DNA of 64,000 nt from Leptodactylus fallax. Taxonomy: Eukaryota; Chordata; Amphibia; Anura; Leptodactylidae. Where the stretch lies: positions 1,364,501 through 1,428,500 of the forward strand of contig CAMRHE010000169.1 of the NCBI GenBank assembly GCA_947044405.1, given 5' to 3'. Positions 1 through 12,690 of the stretch are shown piece by piece (position 1 is the stretch's first letter; each line of letters begins with the position of its first letter). The notes under the pieces were generated by a model that saw nothing but the letters and a program-made list of their open reading frames with translations, was not told the origin of the DNA and did not search any database. The position numbers were made by a program, and so were the translations under genes.

Positions 1-560
1 GCCTAGGATAGCAAACAGTGTAGGCACAAACCAGCAGAAGGTGTTTGTACTACACTGGACTAGGAGCCAGACATCCAGCTTCAGGTGTTTCATTGACCTC
101 ACACCACTATTCTCATAGGCTATCATGGAGCACAGTAGGACAGAATACAGAGGCTGGAATGGAGGTCTGTCCTCTTCAACAATGAGTCCTGCTTTCGTCT
201 CAGATGCAATGATAGCTAGAGATTGGTCTGGAGACCATGTGGGAAACACCATAGAGGGCCTTCACAAGGGAACAATGGTTCTGCTATGGGGTAGCATAAT
301 GTAGTCGGACACCTCTAGTGTTCATTTCATGTACACCAACAGCTCAGTGTTACATTGGTTTGGAAATAAAACCAGTGGTATGACCATTTTTTCAGGCTGC
401 CAGGCAGCATGTTGCTCTTGCTACTGTGAGCAACCTACATGGCCCAAACTTACTATCAGTATCTCTGGACTTATCGAGAGGACATCTGGGATGTTATAGG
501 TTGGCAATTGCAAAGGGAGTCTCCAGCAGCCAATCTTGATGTTTTGAGTATTTTCTTTCC
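1..560 (+). pseudogene. Decayed Tc1-type transposase, cut by window edge
   Basis: Degenerate DDE transposase of the Tc1/mariner superfamily, which cuts and pastes its element at TA sites. Two landmarks survive. Near 166-200 the reading VLFNNESCFRLRCNDS resembles the first-aspartate block (FSDESRF), with the catalytic Asp position now Asn (181-183). Near 475-545 EDIWDVIGWQLQRE resembles the block containing the catalytic Glu (IEHVWDVIG). These lie in different frames, and stops such as the TAG just after 216 break the reading. No terminal repeat is visible because the left part lies outside the window. Assignment is by motif only. Confidence 0.6.
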
Positions 561-587
561 ATTTTCTATCATTTGCATATCATTTAA

Positions 588-855
588 GGGTGTCTGTAAC
601 CAGAATCTAGCATATCAAAACTGAGATATCACTGTTTTTGTATATGCAAATGAGCTATTTGGCGCACTGAGGGTATTGCTTCTTACCTTATTGGAGCAAC
701 GGCAAGGTTTTTATTGCTGCAAGTAGCTCATCTACATATTAACAAAAACAGTGATATCTCAGCAATGAAGGGACCAATTCACAAGGGGAAAACACAGTTT
801 GATTCAGGTGATGCTGCACTGAGTTGATATGCTGCATTTTGGTGACAGACTTCCT
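588..855. mobile_element. Small TTAA-flanked palindromic MITE
   Basis: Non-autonomous element with no coding capacity, flanked by TTAA at 584-587 and 856-859. Its ends are imperfect inverted repeats (GTGTCTGTAACCAGAAT on the left against AGTCTGTCACCAAAAT read inward from the right). A second, very clean inverted pair lies inside: 621-661 against 722-762, containing GATATCACTGTTTTTG. The TTAA target suggests piggyBac-type mobilisation. It shares its right TTAA with the next element. Confidence 0.6.
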
Positions 856-859
856 TTAA

Positions 860-2122
860 CCCCTTAATGACCCAGGACGTAATAGTACGTCCTGAGTCGC
901 ATGACGATGTATGGAGAGCGCTCAGGAGCTGAGCGCTCTCCATACACCGCGGGTGCCAGCTGTATAATACAGCCAGGACCCGCAGCTAACAGCAGCGATC
1001 GGTGCCTGCACCGATCGCGGCTGTTAACCCTTTAGATGCCGCAGTCAAACGTGACCGCAGCGTCTAAATTGCGGAGCCGCCATGGGCGGCGCCATTTTTA
1101 CCTCATCGCCGCCCTCCAGCACGTCATCGGAGGGTGGCGCTTGGTTGCCATGACAGCTGGGAGCCTATTGAAGGCTCCCAGGCCTGTCATTACAGTATAG
1201 CTATTAGACGATGCCAGAGGCATCGTCTAATAGCAGTGATGGCATTTTGCTATTCACTGCGATACAGTAGTATTGCAGTGAATAGTATGATCAATCAGAC
1301 TCCCTAGGTTTCAAGGTCCCTAGGGGGTCTGATCATACAAGTAAAAGTAGAAAAAAAAAAGTTTTTAAAAGTATGTAAAAATAAAAAAAAAACACAAAAG
1401 TTCAAATCACCCCCCTTTCCCTAGATCAGATATAAAAGTAAATAAACAAAAGTAAGCATAAACACTTTAGGTATCCCCGCGCTCCAAAATGCCTGAACTA
1501 TTAAAATATTTATCCCATACGGTGAACGGCATAGCAGGGAAAAAAAAATCAAAATGGCCAAATAGCGTTTTTTTCAACACTTTCAACACTCTCCTATAAA
1601 AAATTGAATAAAAAGTGATCAAACCATCAGATCTTTCCCCAAGTGGTATCAATAAAAACGTCATGTTGTCCCGCATAAAAAGACGCCTTACCCAGCTCCA
1701 TACATGTAAATATGAAAAAGTTACAGGTGACACAATATGGCAACGCAAATTTTTAATTTTTTAAAAAGTATCAAAACATTACAAATACTATATAAATTTG
1801 GTATCGCCATGTTCGTACTGACCCGCAGAATACAAGTAACATGTCATTTTTACCACACAGTGAATGGTGTAAAAATTAAACCCATATGAATTTGGCGCAA
1901 ATGCAGTTTTTCTCCAATTGCACCTCATTCTGAATTTTTTTCCAGCTTCCGAGTACATTGCACAGCATATTGAATAGTGACATTACAAAGTACAATTTGT
2001 TTCGCAAACAATAAGCCATCATGTGACTCTGTGAACTGAAAAATGAAAACGTTATGGCTCTTGGAATGTGGGGAGGGAAAAACGAAAATGCAAAAACGAA
2101 AAATGGCCGGGTCCTTAAGGGG
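860..2122. mobile_element. piggyBac-like non-autonomous element (TTAA target)
   Basis: TTAA flanks at 856-859 and 2123-2126. Terminal inverted repeats read CCCCTTAATGACCC from the left and CCCCTTAAGGACCC from the right. The left half is GC-rich and full of short palindromes, for example AGCGCTC near 917-942, GATCGGTGCCTGCACCGATC near 997-1016 and GACGATGCC/GGCATCGTC near 1207-1228. The right half is A/T-rich. No transposase is present; open stretches on the minus strand here are not gene-like. TTAA target plus CCC-starting ends is typical of piggyBac. A related copy lies inverted at 7473-8654. Confidence 0.75.
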
Positions 2123-2126
2123 TTAA

Positions 2127-2933
2127 CATGTCTATCGATCATGTGATTTTGATAACTCCAAGACTTTTTCTTCTTGGTGTTGCAATTTCAATGTTGTGGA
2201 GTGTTTATGTAAATAACATGATGTGCATAAACCTTACTTTACTTTTGTACAGAGTAAAACTAATTTATATTCTCAATTTCCACAATAATAATGGCTTATC
2301 ATATATATTAGGATACCACTAAATCTCTTTTTCTTGCTGCATCAACAAATATTTATTGTATGAGGATTACAAATGTATACTTCCAGATAAAAATGAACCT
2401 TATCTGAGATTTATATGTGCCTGCGCATATCTGAATCCCTTCCCTGCCTGGAGATTTTGTACACATGTTTTTCTGCCTTCAGCTGACAAAAGATAATCGG
2501 AACAGTATTTTTCAAGTATGTTAACTCCACAGCTGTCTGCCTTCACACTTTGTTCTAAAATTAACAGACCAGGCATCAGCTTCAGACTGATGGATTGAAA
2601 TCATGTTTAGCTATGCAGTATAAAAAATGTGCCGTATACTTTGTGTCATAAGTAGTATAATCTGTTAAACAATTGAAAGGTCACAGTTAAGTCTGCTGAA
2701 TTCTTCCTGAATAACATAAAAGGTATGCTCGAAAGCATTTATGTTGCCCAGTGATTTGGTACTTAATGATCTGATCTGCAAAGTGTTATAAATAATATAA
2801 TATAATATAATATAATATAATATAATATAATATAACATAATATAATGTTATGGAATGATCTACTGATTTATAAAGTTAATAAAGTCACATCTGCTGGGTA
2901 TGACCTGAAGATACAAGGCTACAGAATGCATGC
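2127..2933. other. Unassigned AT-rich DNA
   Basis: No gene, terminal repeat or recognisable transposon fragment seen, apart from the short pentanucleotide repeat listed separately. Confidence 0.6.
2790..2847. repeat. (TATAA)n microsatellite
   Basis: About eleven units of a 5-bp TATAA motif with one interruption (TAACATAA near 2833). Simple slippage repeat. Confidence 0.95.
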
Positions 2934-3231
2934 TTAAGGCCAGGGCCCATGTAGCAAAAACACTGCAATTTGTACCTGCAAAGTGGATGGGATTCTGGCT
3001 AATCCCATCCACACATTGTAGAAAAGTATCAGCAATGGAAATGCTGCGATTTCAAAAACTGTTGCATTTTTGTGAATCGCAGCATGTCAATTATACCTAC
3101 GGGAACGCTAGCGGAGGAAAACTGCGGACTTTCTGTGAAAAGAGCTGCGGAAATAAACATGATGCATTTCCGCCGCAGTCTTTTCTACAGTGCTTTTTGG
3201 CTGCGGCTCACTATGTGATGCCTTAAACTTA
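2934..3231. repeat. 'AGGCTAAGGCCCCA' MITE family, copy 1
   Basis: First of about ten copies in the window of a 200-400 bp palindromic non-autonomous repeat. Diagnostic pieces are the ends (TTAAGGCC...GGGCCCATGTAGC and ..GCCTTAA), GATGGGATTCTGGCTAATCC, and CAGCATGTCAATTATACCTA. This copy begins TTAAGGCCAGGGCCCATGT and ends GATGCCTTAA. The superfamily is not clear; no convincing target duplication was found. Confidence 0.75.
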
Positions 3232-3239
3232 GGCGGTTA

Positions 3240-3674
3240 TATAAATTCCTTCAGGGGTGCAGTTTCCAATATGGGATCAAATGTCAGGGGATTCCACTTT
3301 ACTGGCATTTCAGGGCTCTGCTAAAGTGTCATAATGTCCAAAAACCAAACCGTCTAAGTCTGTGCTCCAAAACCCACATGGCGCTCCTTCCCTTCTGTGC
3401 TCGGCTGTGCCCAAACAGCAGTTTATACCCACATATTGCAGCATCCCAGAGTGACATTGCTTAAACTGTCTTTTATTTTATGCGCCTCTGGTTGTATATA
3501 TGTATATTGTATGTTTTTGTATGTTTGCAGCTTCCCTTGTGTTCACCGTTTTGGTTTGTCCCCACTGTTGGCTATCTCTCACTCAGGTAAGGCTTGGTTC
3601 AGCCCTGGCCAATCACAGGCCTTAGGTCTCCAGAGAACCATTAGAGGCTCAGTTTCAGTGTATGCTGGCATTGT
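3240..3674. repeat. Piece of a piggyBac-type frog repeat, then unassigned
   Basis: The first ~200 bp (GGGTGCAGTTTCCAATATGG, GGCGCTCCTTCCCTTCTG, GCCCAAACAGCAGTTTA) match a consensus I remember as very common inside large TTAA-flanked amphibian elements. The rest, up to the hAT target duplication, is unassigned. Confidence 0.45.
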
Positions 3675-3769
3675 GACGGGAACAGTGGCGTAACTAGGAA
3701 TGGCTGGGCCCCAAGGCGAACATTTGACATGGGGCCCCCCCAAGCCGCCGCCCCCCCCCCCCCCCCCCA

Positions 3770-4370
3770 CACAAACCGCATTCCGGCGCACACTATTATG
3801 CCCCATAGTGGCCCCTGCACACGGTATTATGCCCCATAGTGGCCCCTGCACACGGTATTATGCCCCATAGTAGCCCCTGGACACAGTATTATGCCCCATA
3901 GTGGCCCCTGCACACAATATTATGCCCTATAGTGGCCCCTGCACATAGTAGTTTGCCCCATAGTGGCCCCAGCACACAGTAGTTTGCCCCATAGTGGCCC
4001 CGACACACAGTAGTTTGCCCCATAGTGGCCCCTGCACACAGTAGTTTGCCCCATAGTGGCCCCTGCACTCAGTAGTTTGCCCCATAGTGGCCCCTGCATG
4101 CAGTAGTTTGCCCCATAGTGGCCCCTGCATGCAGTAGTTTGCCCCATAGTGGCGCCTGCACACAGTAGTTTGCCCCATAGTGGCCCCTGCACACAGTAGT
4201 TTGCCCCATAGTGGCCCCTGCACACAGTAGTTTGCCCCATAGTGGCCCCTGCACACAGTAGTTTGCCCCATAGTAGCCCCTGCACACAGTAGTTTGCCCC
4301 ATAGTGGCCCCTGCACACAGTAGTTTGCACCATAGTGGCCCCTGCACACAGTATTATGCCCCATAGTGGA
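3770..4370. repeat. 31-bp minisatellite, about 19 units
   Basis: Tandem array; two halves of the unit read CACACAGTAGTTTGCCCC and ATAGTGGCCCCTG. Early and last units have TATTATG in place of TAGTTTG. Because 31 is not a multiple of 3 and the unit has no minus-strand stop, all three minus frames stay open and give the same 31-residue peptide repeat. These readings are artefacts, not genes. Confidence 0.95.
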
Positions 4371-4383
4371 CCACCCATGAACG

Positions 4384-4786
4384 ATTATTATACTCTGGGG
4401 TCTTTTCAGACCCCAGAGTATAATGATCGGAGACCCAGGGGAGGATAGAAACATAGAAAACACTGCAACTTACCTCTTCCTTGCTCCGGTGCACTCCCGT
4501 GCGCTACTTCGGCCATCTTCAATTTCGGACCGGATCTCGCGCGATCCAGGCCGGCGTCGCGACGCATAATGACGTCACCAAACAGGCCCGAAGCCTGCAG
4601 AGCAGCGGATAGGTGAGTTACGGTGTTTTTTATGTTCGCTCACCTCCCCTGGGCCCCCAATCGTTATACTCCGGGGTCTCAAAAGACCCCGGAGTATAAC
4701 GATAGCAGTGATTGCGGGGTTCGCGGTAGCGACTGCCACAGGGCTCCGGGCCCCGTAATGTTCCGGGCCCTGTGGCAGTCGCTACC
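4384..4786. repeat. Three strong hairpins inside the hAT element
   Basis: Arms: 4386-4402 with 4409-4424 (TACTCTGGGGTC / GACCCCAGAGTA); 4661-4680 with 4683-4702 (TACTCCGGGGTC / GACCCCGGAGTA); 4725-4744 with 4767-4786 (GGTAGCGACTGCCACAGGGC and its complement). The first two are related and face each other across CGGAGACCCAGGGGAGG and its inverse, so 4386-4702 could itself be a palindromic unit. Confidence 0.9.
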
Positions 4787-4820
4787 ACTCTACCCCGGTA
4801 GTTACGCCCCTGGACGGGAA

Positions 4821-5881
4821 CTCTGATGTACTCTCAACAGCCCCGGAGGGAGAGGTGAACACAAAAGACCACTTCCATCTAAAGACAGCCCTGAGCCCGG
4901 GAAGAGTCAACTATCTACTTCACAAGACTGTGAGTGTGCCTACACGGAGTATAGGAGTTGTGCTTCCTAAGAAGCTGTGTTCAGGGGCCCATTTAGCATA
5001 CAGTACAAGTATTTGAGTCCCTGGGACTTCATTGTGTACTGCCCCAGATCCATACACTGGGTGAAGCAAAGTATATTATTTACTTGGAGTGGAGCAAAGG
5101 CACCATCATCACCACCTAACAGTTTGATTCTACTACCCCATCGAGAAGCTGCACAAGTTCACTGTTCTAAGTTCCATGAGTAAAGTTCATCTTGGTTAAA
5201 CTGCTCCACTGCCTCCTGAGTCATTTCTGCGTTTACCATCAGGGCCCTTCTAAACACCACCACGCGACTCAGGGTGAGAGAGAACCCCTCTCCAACTGGA
5301 AGCTTCCCCAGGGGAACAGCTACCACCACCATCTGGGAGCTAGGCTGGAGGAGTTTGGTTGAGTGTACTCGGCCTACCCTGTGACATCACCACCGTCACT
5401 ACTACTCCCATCCTCCAGTTCCCTCCATTTAGGTTGCGGCAATATGACATTAAGTATGTTATACTGGGTACAACAGTGTCATACATGTGGGCATAAACTA
5501 CAGTTTGGGCACGCAGCAGGGTGAAGATGTTAAGGAGCGCTATGTGGCTTTTGGAGTGCATGTTTAGATGTTTGGTATCTGGACGCCATGTTATGTTTGC
5601 AGAGCCTCTAAGGTACCAGTAAAGTGGAATTCCCAAGGGAGTGACCCCATCAAAGAATTTATCAAGGGGCGCAGTAAGCATTAGTTTCCCAGACGTGAAT
5701 GCGCAGCGAATGGTGAAAAGTTAATATGCAAGCTGGGCGGAATACATTGGGTATACTAAATTTCTTAATATTTCTCCAGTAGCTCCTATGATTTTGGGGG
5801 GTCACTCTGGTGGTCACTTCGGTGTCTTTACCCTCTTAAGCCTTACATCTGAAGTATACCCTGATATATGCTCGCAGAGCA
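4821..5881. other. Unassigned DNA between hAT and Tc1
   Basis: Less AT-rich than most of the window (CACCATCATCACCACC, CCACCACGCGACTCAGGG). It reads like part of a larger dispersed repeat interrupted by the hAT insertion, but I could not identify domains or ends. Confidence 0.4.
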
Positions 5882-5883
5882 TA

Positions 5884-7470
<1,587 letters not shown>

Positions 7471-7472
7471 TA

Positions 7473-8654
7473 TATATTTCCTTCCTGCCGCAGCCAGTTT
7501 TGTTCTAATGACTTGCCAGCTTTGGGGTTTTTGTCATCACATTGCGCAAGCTATGTTTTTGAAATTTTTATGGTGATGTAGCCATATGAGGACTTGTTTT
7601 TTGCGGTATGAGATGCATTTTCTAATGACACCATTTTTGGGTCCCTATATCTTATTGAATTAATTTTAATAACTTTTTTTGGTGGATTAAAAAAAATCAA
7701 CAACAAAAAAAACCCATAATTTCTGGCATTGCATATTACCTTTTAATTCTTTTGCCATGCAGCCTAGAGCATAAGTAACATGTTACCTTTATTTTGTGGG
7801 TCAGTACAATTACAGCGATACCTAATTTACATTGTTTAAGCGTTACTAATTTTGCAGAACAAAAACCTGTTTGGGGACATAAATCAATTATTTTTGTATT
7901 GCCATCTTCTGAGAGGCATAACCTGTGTTTTTTATTGGTACTGTTTTGGGGTACATATGACTTTTTGATCACTTTTTATAGCATATTTTGTAAGGCGAGT
8001 TGGTGTAAAATCATTACTTCTGGTTTTTTATTTCCATTTTTTTCCGATGTTCAATGTGCAGGTTAAATAATGTTTCAGTTTTACTGTACAGTGTTACGGA
8101 TGCAGCGATACTAAATACGTATTGTTTTTATAAATTTTTAGTCTTTTGGGTTTTTTTTTTTAAATATAATTACTTTTATATAGGAAAGGGGCATTTGGGT
8201 GCTTTATTCATTGATTCATTTTTTAACCCACTTTTTTTTCTTACGTTTTGTTGCTGTTCCACTAGGGGACCTGAACCAGCAATGCTCTGATCGCTGGTTT
8301 AGTACACAATTCACGTGTATTGCAGTATTGCAGTTTATACAGGAAGTATAAATGCATAGGCTGACTTTCTCCCATCGCAGCAGGATCAACCAGGTATGTG
8401 GGCTACTCACGGGGAGGCCAATGGGGGGCATTATGACAGCGTAACCTGTTAGATGCTGTGGTCATGTTTGACCATGGTATCTAAGTGGTTAAAACCCCCG
8501 ATCGCAGCTCAGTTCCAACCGGGGGTAATGGAGCAGGTTGTTAGCTGTCAGTTACAGCTAACAACCGCTCCCAATGATGCCATTGTCATTACGTCAGTGG
8601 TTGTTAAGACTCTGATGTTGAGGACTTAATATTACATCCTGTGTCGCTAAGGGG
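7473..8654. mobile_element. Second piggyBac-like element, inverted, other end missing
   Basis: Its clear end is at 8654, next to TTAA 8655-8658: read inward it is CCCCTTAGCGACACAGGATG, comparable with CCCCTTAATGACCCAGGACG at 860. Interior motifs (TTATTTTGTGGGTCAGTAC, GCCATCTTCTGAGAGGCATA, TTTTGGGGTACATATGAC) are ones I associate with large amphibian piggyBac-type repeats. The left side stops at the Tc1 copy A insertion, and no matching second end is visible before 5882. No transposase domain seen. Confidence 0.6.
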
Positions 8655-8658
8655 TTAA

Positions 8659-10470
8659 TATATATAAATCATCAAATAGTGACATATTACAGATGAAAAA
8701 AGACATATGTCCATCAAGTTCAACCAGGGGATGGGAAAGGACATGACATTCTATGCATTTCCGTAAGCATCACTGCTATTTTTCTCTAAAAAGGCATATA
8801 ATCTTGTTTTTAAGCTATTAGCTGTTGCTACTGTGACCAGCTCCTGGGGTAGACTATTCTACAGATTCACAGTCCTTACAGTGAAGAAGCCTTGTCGGTT
8901 CTTGAGATTAAACCTTTTTTTTCTCCAGACGGAGGGAGTGCCCACTTGTCTTTTAAGGGGATTTTGCATGGAGCAGCTTTTTCTTGTATGGGCCATTTAC
9001 ATAGGTTTATCATATCTCCCCTTAAATGCCTCTTATCAAGACTAAACAAATTTAACTCCTTTAATCTCTTCTCATAACTGAGGTCCTCCATGAGCCCTTA
9101 TCAGTTTTGTGGCCCTCTGTTGAACCTTTTCCAACTCTAGGAAATCCTTTCTATGAGCTGGTGCCCAGAACTGAACTTCATATTCCAGATGCGAAGCACC
9201 AATGATTTATCAAGTGGTAATATTACATCCCTGTCCCGTGAGTCCATACCCTTTTTAATATATGACAGTATCCTGTCTGCCTTAGAAACAGCCGATTGAC
9301 ATTGCATGCTGTTATTTAATCTATGATCTACAAGTACACCCAGGTCCTTCTCCATCAGTGACTCTCCCAGATTTACTGTTGCATGCAGATTATTTTTACC
9401 TAGATACATAACTTTACATTTATCCACATTGAACCTCATTTGCCATGTGGATGTCCAAACACTGTCTGTCCAAGTCTGCTTGTAACCTACATACATCCTC
9501 CATAGACTGCACTGTACTACATAGCTTGGTGTCATCTGCAAGAGACAGTGCAATTAATCCCATCATCTATATCATTAATAAATAAGTAATTAAATAACAG
9601 CAGACCCAGCACTGAACCGTGGGGTGGTCCGCTAATAACAGAGGACCAGTCTGAGCTGTAGTCATTGATTATGACTCTCTCGATAACCAGTTTTCTATCC
9701 AATTACAAAGTATATTTTTTAAGCCAATGGACCTGATTTTACCCATTAAATGTCTATGACAGGCAGTGTCAAACGACTTTGCAAAGTTCAGGAACACTAT
9801 ATCCACAGCCTCCCCTTTGTTCAGGCTTTTACTCACCGCTTCATAAAAGCAAATCAGATTAGTCTGACATGTTCTGTCTTTAGTAAGACCCTGCTGTCTG
9901 TCACTTATAATATTATGTACAGTCACATACTCCTGTATATAGTCGTTTAAGAGCCCCTCAAGCTCACTGACCTGGGGAAGACCTAGAACCCTAGCGAATC
10001 CCTCACAATTAAGAATAGGGGTACAGAAATGACTGGAATGAGTTCTTTAAGTACTTGTGGGTGTAATCCATCTGGACCCGGACCCTTGCTCAGTTTTAAT
10101 TTGTTTAGCTTGGCTTGGACCATTTCTATGTTTATTCAGTTTAGTATATTGGTTGATGTATAACCAGCATTGGTGATCGCTACATCAAATACTGCCTGTT
10201 CTTCTGTATACACAGAGCTAAGGAACCCATTTATTAGGTCTGCTTTTTCTTGATGCCCGGTGACCAATTCTTCATTACCATTAGTTAGGGGACCTACCTG
10301 TTCTGACCTTGATTTTTGATTTATATATCCAAAGTATTTTTGGGGTTAGTTTTGCTTTCCTTAGCCTCATGACTTTTATTATGTATTTTATCTGATTTTA
10401 TTTCCCTTTTACAGATTTTATTAAGCGCTTTGTAATTCTCAAAGCCTGCAGCTGCCACCTTAGTAGTGAC
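8659..10470 (-). mobile_element. CR1/L2-group LINE, 5'-truncated
   Basis: Non-LTR retrotransposon on the minus strand. The 3' end lies next to the TTAA of the preceding element; the 5' end breaks off near 10450-10470, where another repeat begins. Only the end of the pre-RT region, the reverse transcriptase and a short 3' UTR (with the complement of GTCCATCAAGTTCAACC) remain. 5' truncation is usual for LINE insertions. Confidence 0.85.
8830..10440 (-). pseudogene. LINE reverse transcriptase, multiple breaks
   Basis: Remnant of an RT that would copy LINE RNA at a nicked target. Reading down the minus strand: a KLSKGPGPDGLHPQVL-type start of RT near 10090-10040; TCQTNLICFYEAVSKSL and VDIVFLNFAKSFDT (9870-9750), where the usual DFAKAFD has N for D; GPPHGSVLG at 9630-9604 for the family's GVPQGSVLG; the catalytic ADD at 9539-9531 followed by TKLCSTV; RFNVDKCKVMYLGKNNL (~9440-9390); EKDLGVLVDHRL; and [18 protein letters not shown] (9085-9030). 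These lie in several frames with stops between. Confidence 0.88.
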
Positions 10471-10820
10471 AGTCTTTTGTCTTCATTGGTTGCCCATGGA
10501 TATGACCATGATTGAAGGAACTTTTTATGGTCTGGCACTAGTCAGAAACCCGGCTATGATTTCTTTATTGTAGACAGGTTATTAGGCAGGAACACTACAT
10601 GCATGAGAAGATAACCTGGCCACAATAAGGAAATCAAAGCTGTTTACTTCCAGTGGATACAAATCTGTCCATGGTGTCATTTGATGGACACACAGGTGCA
10701 CAGCTTGTTACAAGATAGAGCTCTTATTACTATGCAGTGACTGTAACAAGCTGTGCACCTGCGTGCCCATCACATGACCATGGACTGATTTTTATCCATT
10801 GAAAGTAAACAATGACTTAC
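10455..10820. repeat. Foldback-family fragment
   Basis: Resembles the interior of the palindromic element at 60214-60715: shared pieces include TAGTAGTGACAGTC, ATTGTAGACAGGTTAT, GGCAGGAACACTACATG and GGCCACAATAAGGAAATCA. An extra clean hairpin lies inside: 10694-10710 against 10741-10757 (GTGCACAGCTTGTTACA). It abuts the truncated LINE. Confidence 0.65.
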
Positions 10821-10849
10821 AGCAAACAGAGATCTAGAAAACTGTAAGG

Positions 10850-11040
10850 AATTGATATATTGCAGCACAAAACACCCCCAGAAATACCAGCTTCCAGCAG
10901 AAAATACCCTCAGAAGAGCCAGAGACCACACTGCAGCACAAAATACTTCTCCAAACATTCCAAACACCACAGTGCAGCACAACATTTCACTCCAGCAGTG
11001 CCAAACAAATACAATTTGGCAGCACAAACTACCTAAGCAG
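10850..11040. repeat. Diverged tandem repeat, TGCAGCACAAA core
   Basis: The core (T)GCAGCACAA recurs near 10861, 10932, 10974 and 11019, giving uneven spacings of about 42-72 bp. An old degraded array, not coding. Confidence 0.5.
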
Positions 11041-11060
11041 AAACCACACATAGTACATCA

Positions 11061-11735
11061 CTGATAGCGGCATTGCCCCCCAAACTTCCCCTCTCCTAAT
11101 GGCAGATATAGTCTCCCCCTTTCCATATGTAGTCAGCAGCAGTCTCCCCAAATAAAATGTACCAAACATGCAGCAAATTACTCCCTAAATCATAGAGACC
11201 TGACCTGTCTCATCTGCCCCTTGGTGAATGAACTGCAGATTCTTGTCAGATCTGAGAAACAATATAAGGTATCTTGTTGATAAAGATTGTCAAGAAATTT
11301 TATTCCGGCTAATGTCCATGAGGATATGTCAAGATGCGTTATAATAGTTTCTAGTACACATCTGTAGGGTGACTTGTAGGGAGATAATTGTGAGATACAG
11401 TGTGTTCCAAGGAGGTGGAAAAAAGTACGATGGGCATATCTTCTTATTGTATAACTGTGTTTTCTATTTTTCCCTGGCATTTTGTTTGTCTAGAGTCCAC
11501 CATGATTTGAGTTTGGTCTAATAGAATAGCTTTATGGTAATTGATCATATTGGGAAGTCCTATTCACATCAGTTATGTTTTGGTACACATCATGACAGAT
11601 GTCACTCTCCCTTTGTGTTGTTCCCAATTTTTTTTGTTTGTTATTTTCCATTGTTTCTCTTTTTCGATGTGTTCATCAGATTGCTTATGAGGATACAGTG
11701 CATGAAAGGAAAGTATAAGCACAAAGGAAAAGTGT
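11061..11735. other. Unassigned DNA
   Basis: No gene or transposon end recognised. Low-repeat appearance. Confidence 0.5.
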
Positions 11736-11739
11736 GGCC

Positions 11740-11965
11740 AGGCATCCTCACTCCTGTGGCTCAGCCACACATGTCTCTAGTGCTCCCACTGAAGTGAATG
11801 GCAGCACCATCCACCAAGGGATACGCCTATGCCCAGCCTGGTTGCAGTTGGGCTGCAGTTCTCAGGGTCAATGGGGGTCTCAGTGGTCAGACCCCCACCA
11901 ATCAGCTATTTATCCTCTATCCTATGGATAGTGGATAAATGTTTTTTGTGGCATAACCCCTTTGA
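11740..11965. repeat. Frog dispersed repeat fragment
   Basis: Contains AGTGAATGGCAGCACC, GGTCAGACCCCCACCAATCA, ATCCTATGGATAGTGGATAA and the end-like CATAACCCCTTTGA. The same vocabulary appears at 19140-19258 and 24780-25092. The CCCCTTT end resembles TTAA-targeted MITEs. Confidence 0.55.
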
Positions 11966-12149
11966 CAAGCACCAAGAATGCCAGCAGACTGCAAAATAAT
12001 CAGACTGAAGTTCCATATAATCTCCTGACCAAATATCATCTCAAGTATACGATGCCTAGGATGAATGAAAAATGTTTGTTGTTCAGTGTGGATAATAACT
12101 ATAGAAGAACATGACAATCTTCAGATCATATAAAAGACTCCTGCAGTAT

Positions 12150-12450
12150 TCATGTAAAAGGAGACTATACACAGAGAGAGGAGAACTAGTAACCTACACA
12201 CCATAGACTCTATATGCCATGCTGATACCATAGAGGTCTCATACAAATCACTACATTCTATACACAAGGAGGGGATCCAGGAACCTTCACCCCATAGGCT
12301 TTATATAGAGTATAGATAACATAGGGGGTCCTATGTCAGTCACTAAGCCAATAGGGAACTAATGACCTGCACACACAAGACAGTATACAGCACTGATCAA
12401 ATGGAGGTTTGATACTAGTAGTCAGCAACATAGATAGGGACCGAATATGT
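12150..12450. repeat. Diverged ~85-105 bp tandem repeat, about 3 units
   Basis: Units start near 12160, 12268 and 12350. They share GGAACT/GAACTAGTAACCT, a CACACC/CACACA block, TATA...CTGATA and a CATAG-GGTC-TAT segment ending in AGTCACTA-type sequence. Heavily decayed. Confidence 0.5.
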
Positions 12451-12504
12451 AAGTAAAGTAAAATTTGAAATGTATTTCTGTAGTTCCTCTTGCAGCATAC
12501 TGTT

Positions 12505-12690
12505 TAGGCCGGTAAATCTGGTCTACACACGGATCGAGTTTCATGGTTGAAATTCAGTTGTGTGAATGCAGGGTAGCCTGTCACAATAAAGAAATCATGG
12601 CTAGTTTGTGACAAGCATCAGATCATAGAAAGTTCTTGCATTCATAGTCGTATCCATCCAACCTATCAAGACAACAGACTGTCACTTAAG
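12505..12690. repeat. Mixed foldback fragments
   Basis: 12505-12565 (CACACGGATCGAGTTTCATG, TTGTGTGAATGCAGGG) matches the arm of the foldback at 22700-22930. 12570-12690 (CACAATAAAGAAATCATGGC, GAAAGTTCTTGCATTCATAG, CAAGACAACAGACTGTCACT) matches the interior of 60214-60715. The two families therefore adjoin here. Confidence 0.6.

Larger units (their letters stand above)
3683..4812. mobile_element. Non-autonomous hAT element with 8-bp TSD
   Basis: Perfect 8-bp target duplication GACGGGAA at 3675-3682 and 4813-4820. Terminal inverted repeats CAGTGGCGTAACTA (left) and CAGGGGCGTAACTA (read inward from the right) begin with CAG, as hAT ends do. The interior has no transposase. It holds a C-run (3750-3768), a 31-bp minisatellite (3770-4370), a CpG-rich block with TGACGTCA near 4570, an AG|GTGAGT splice-donor motif at 4611-4618, and three strong hairpins. 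The central part is shared with the hAT at 32509-33884 although the ends differ. Confidence 0.9.

Noticed and set aside
3770..4370. Regularly spaced repeats resembling a CRISPR array
   Set aside because: Units are contiguous with no unique spacers, and the genome is eukaryotic.
3920..4463. Three overlapping minus-strand readings of 92-178 codons with repeated WGKLLCAG-type peptide
   Set aside because: They are translations of the 31-bp minisatellite in three frames, not a protein gene.
4821..5330. Possible LTR or retroelement leader around the hAT insertion
   Set aside because: TGTGACGGGAA at 3672 is LTR-like, but no matching CA end, poly(A) signal or second copy could be fixed.
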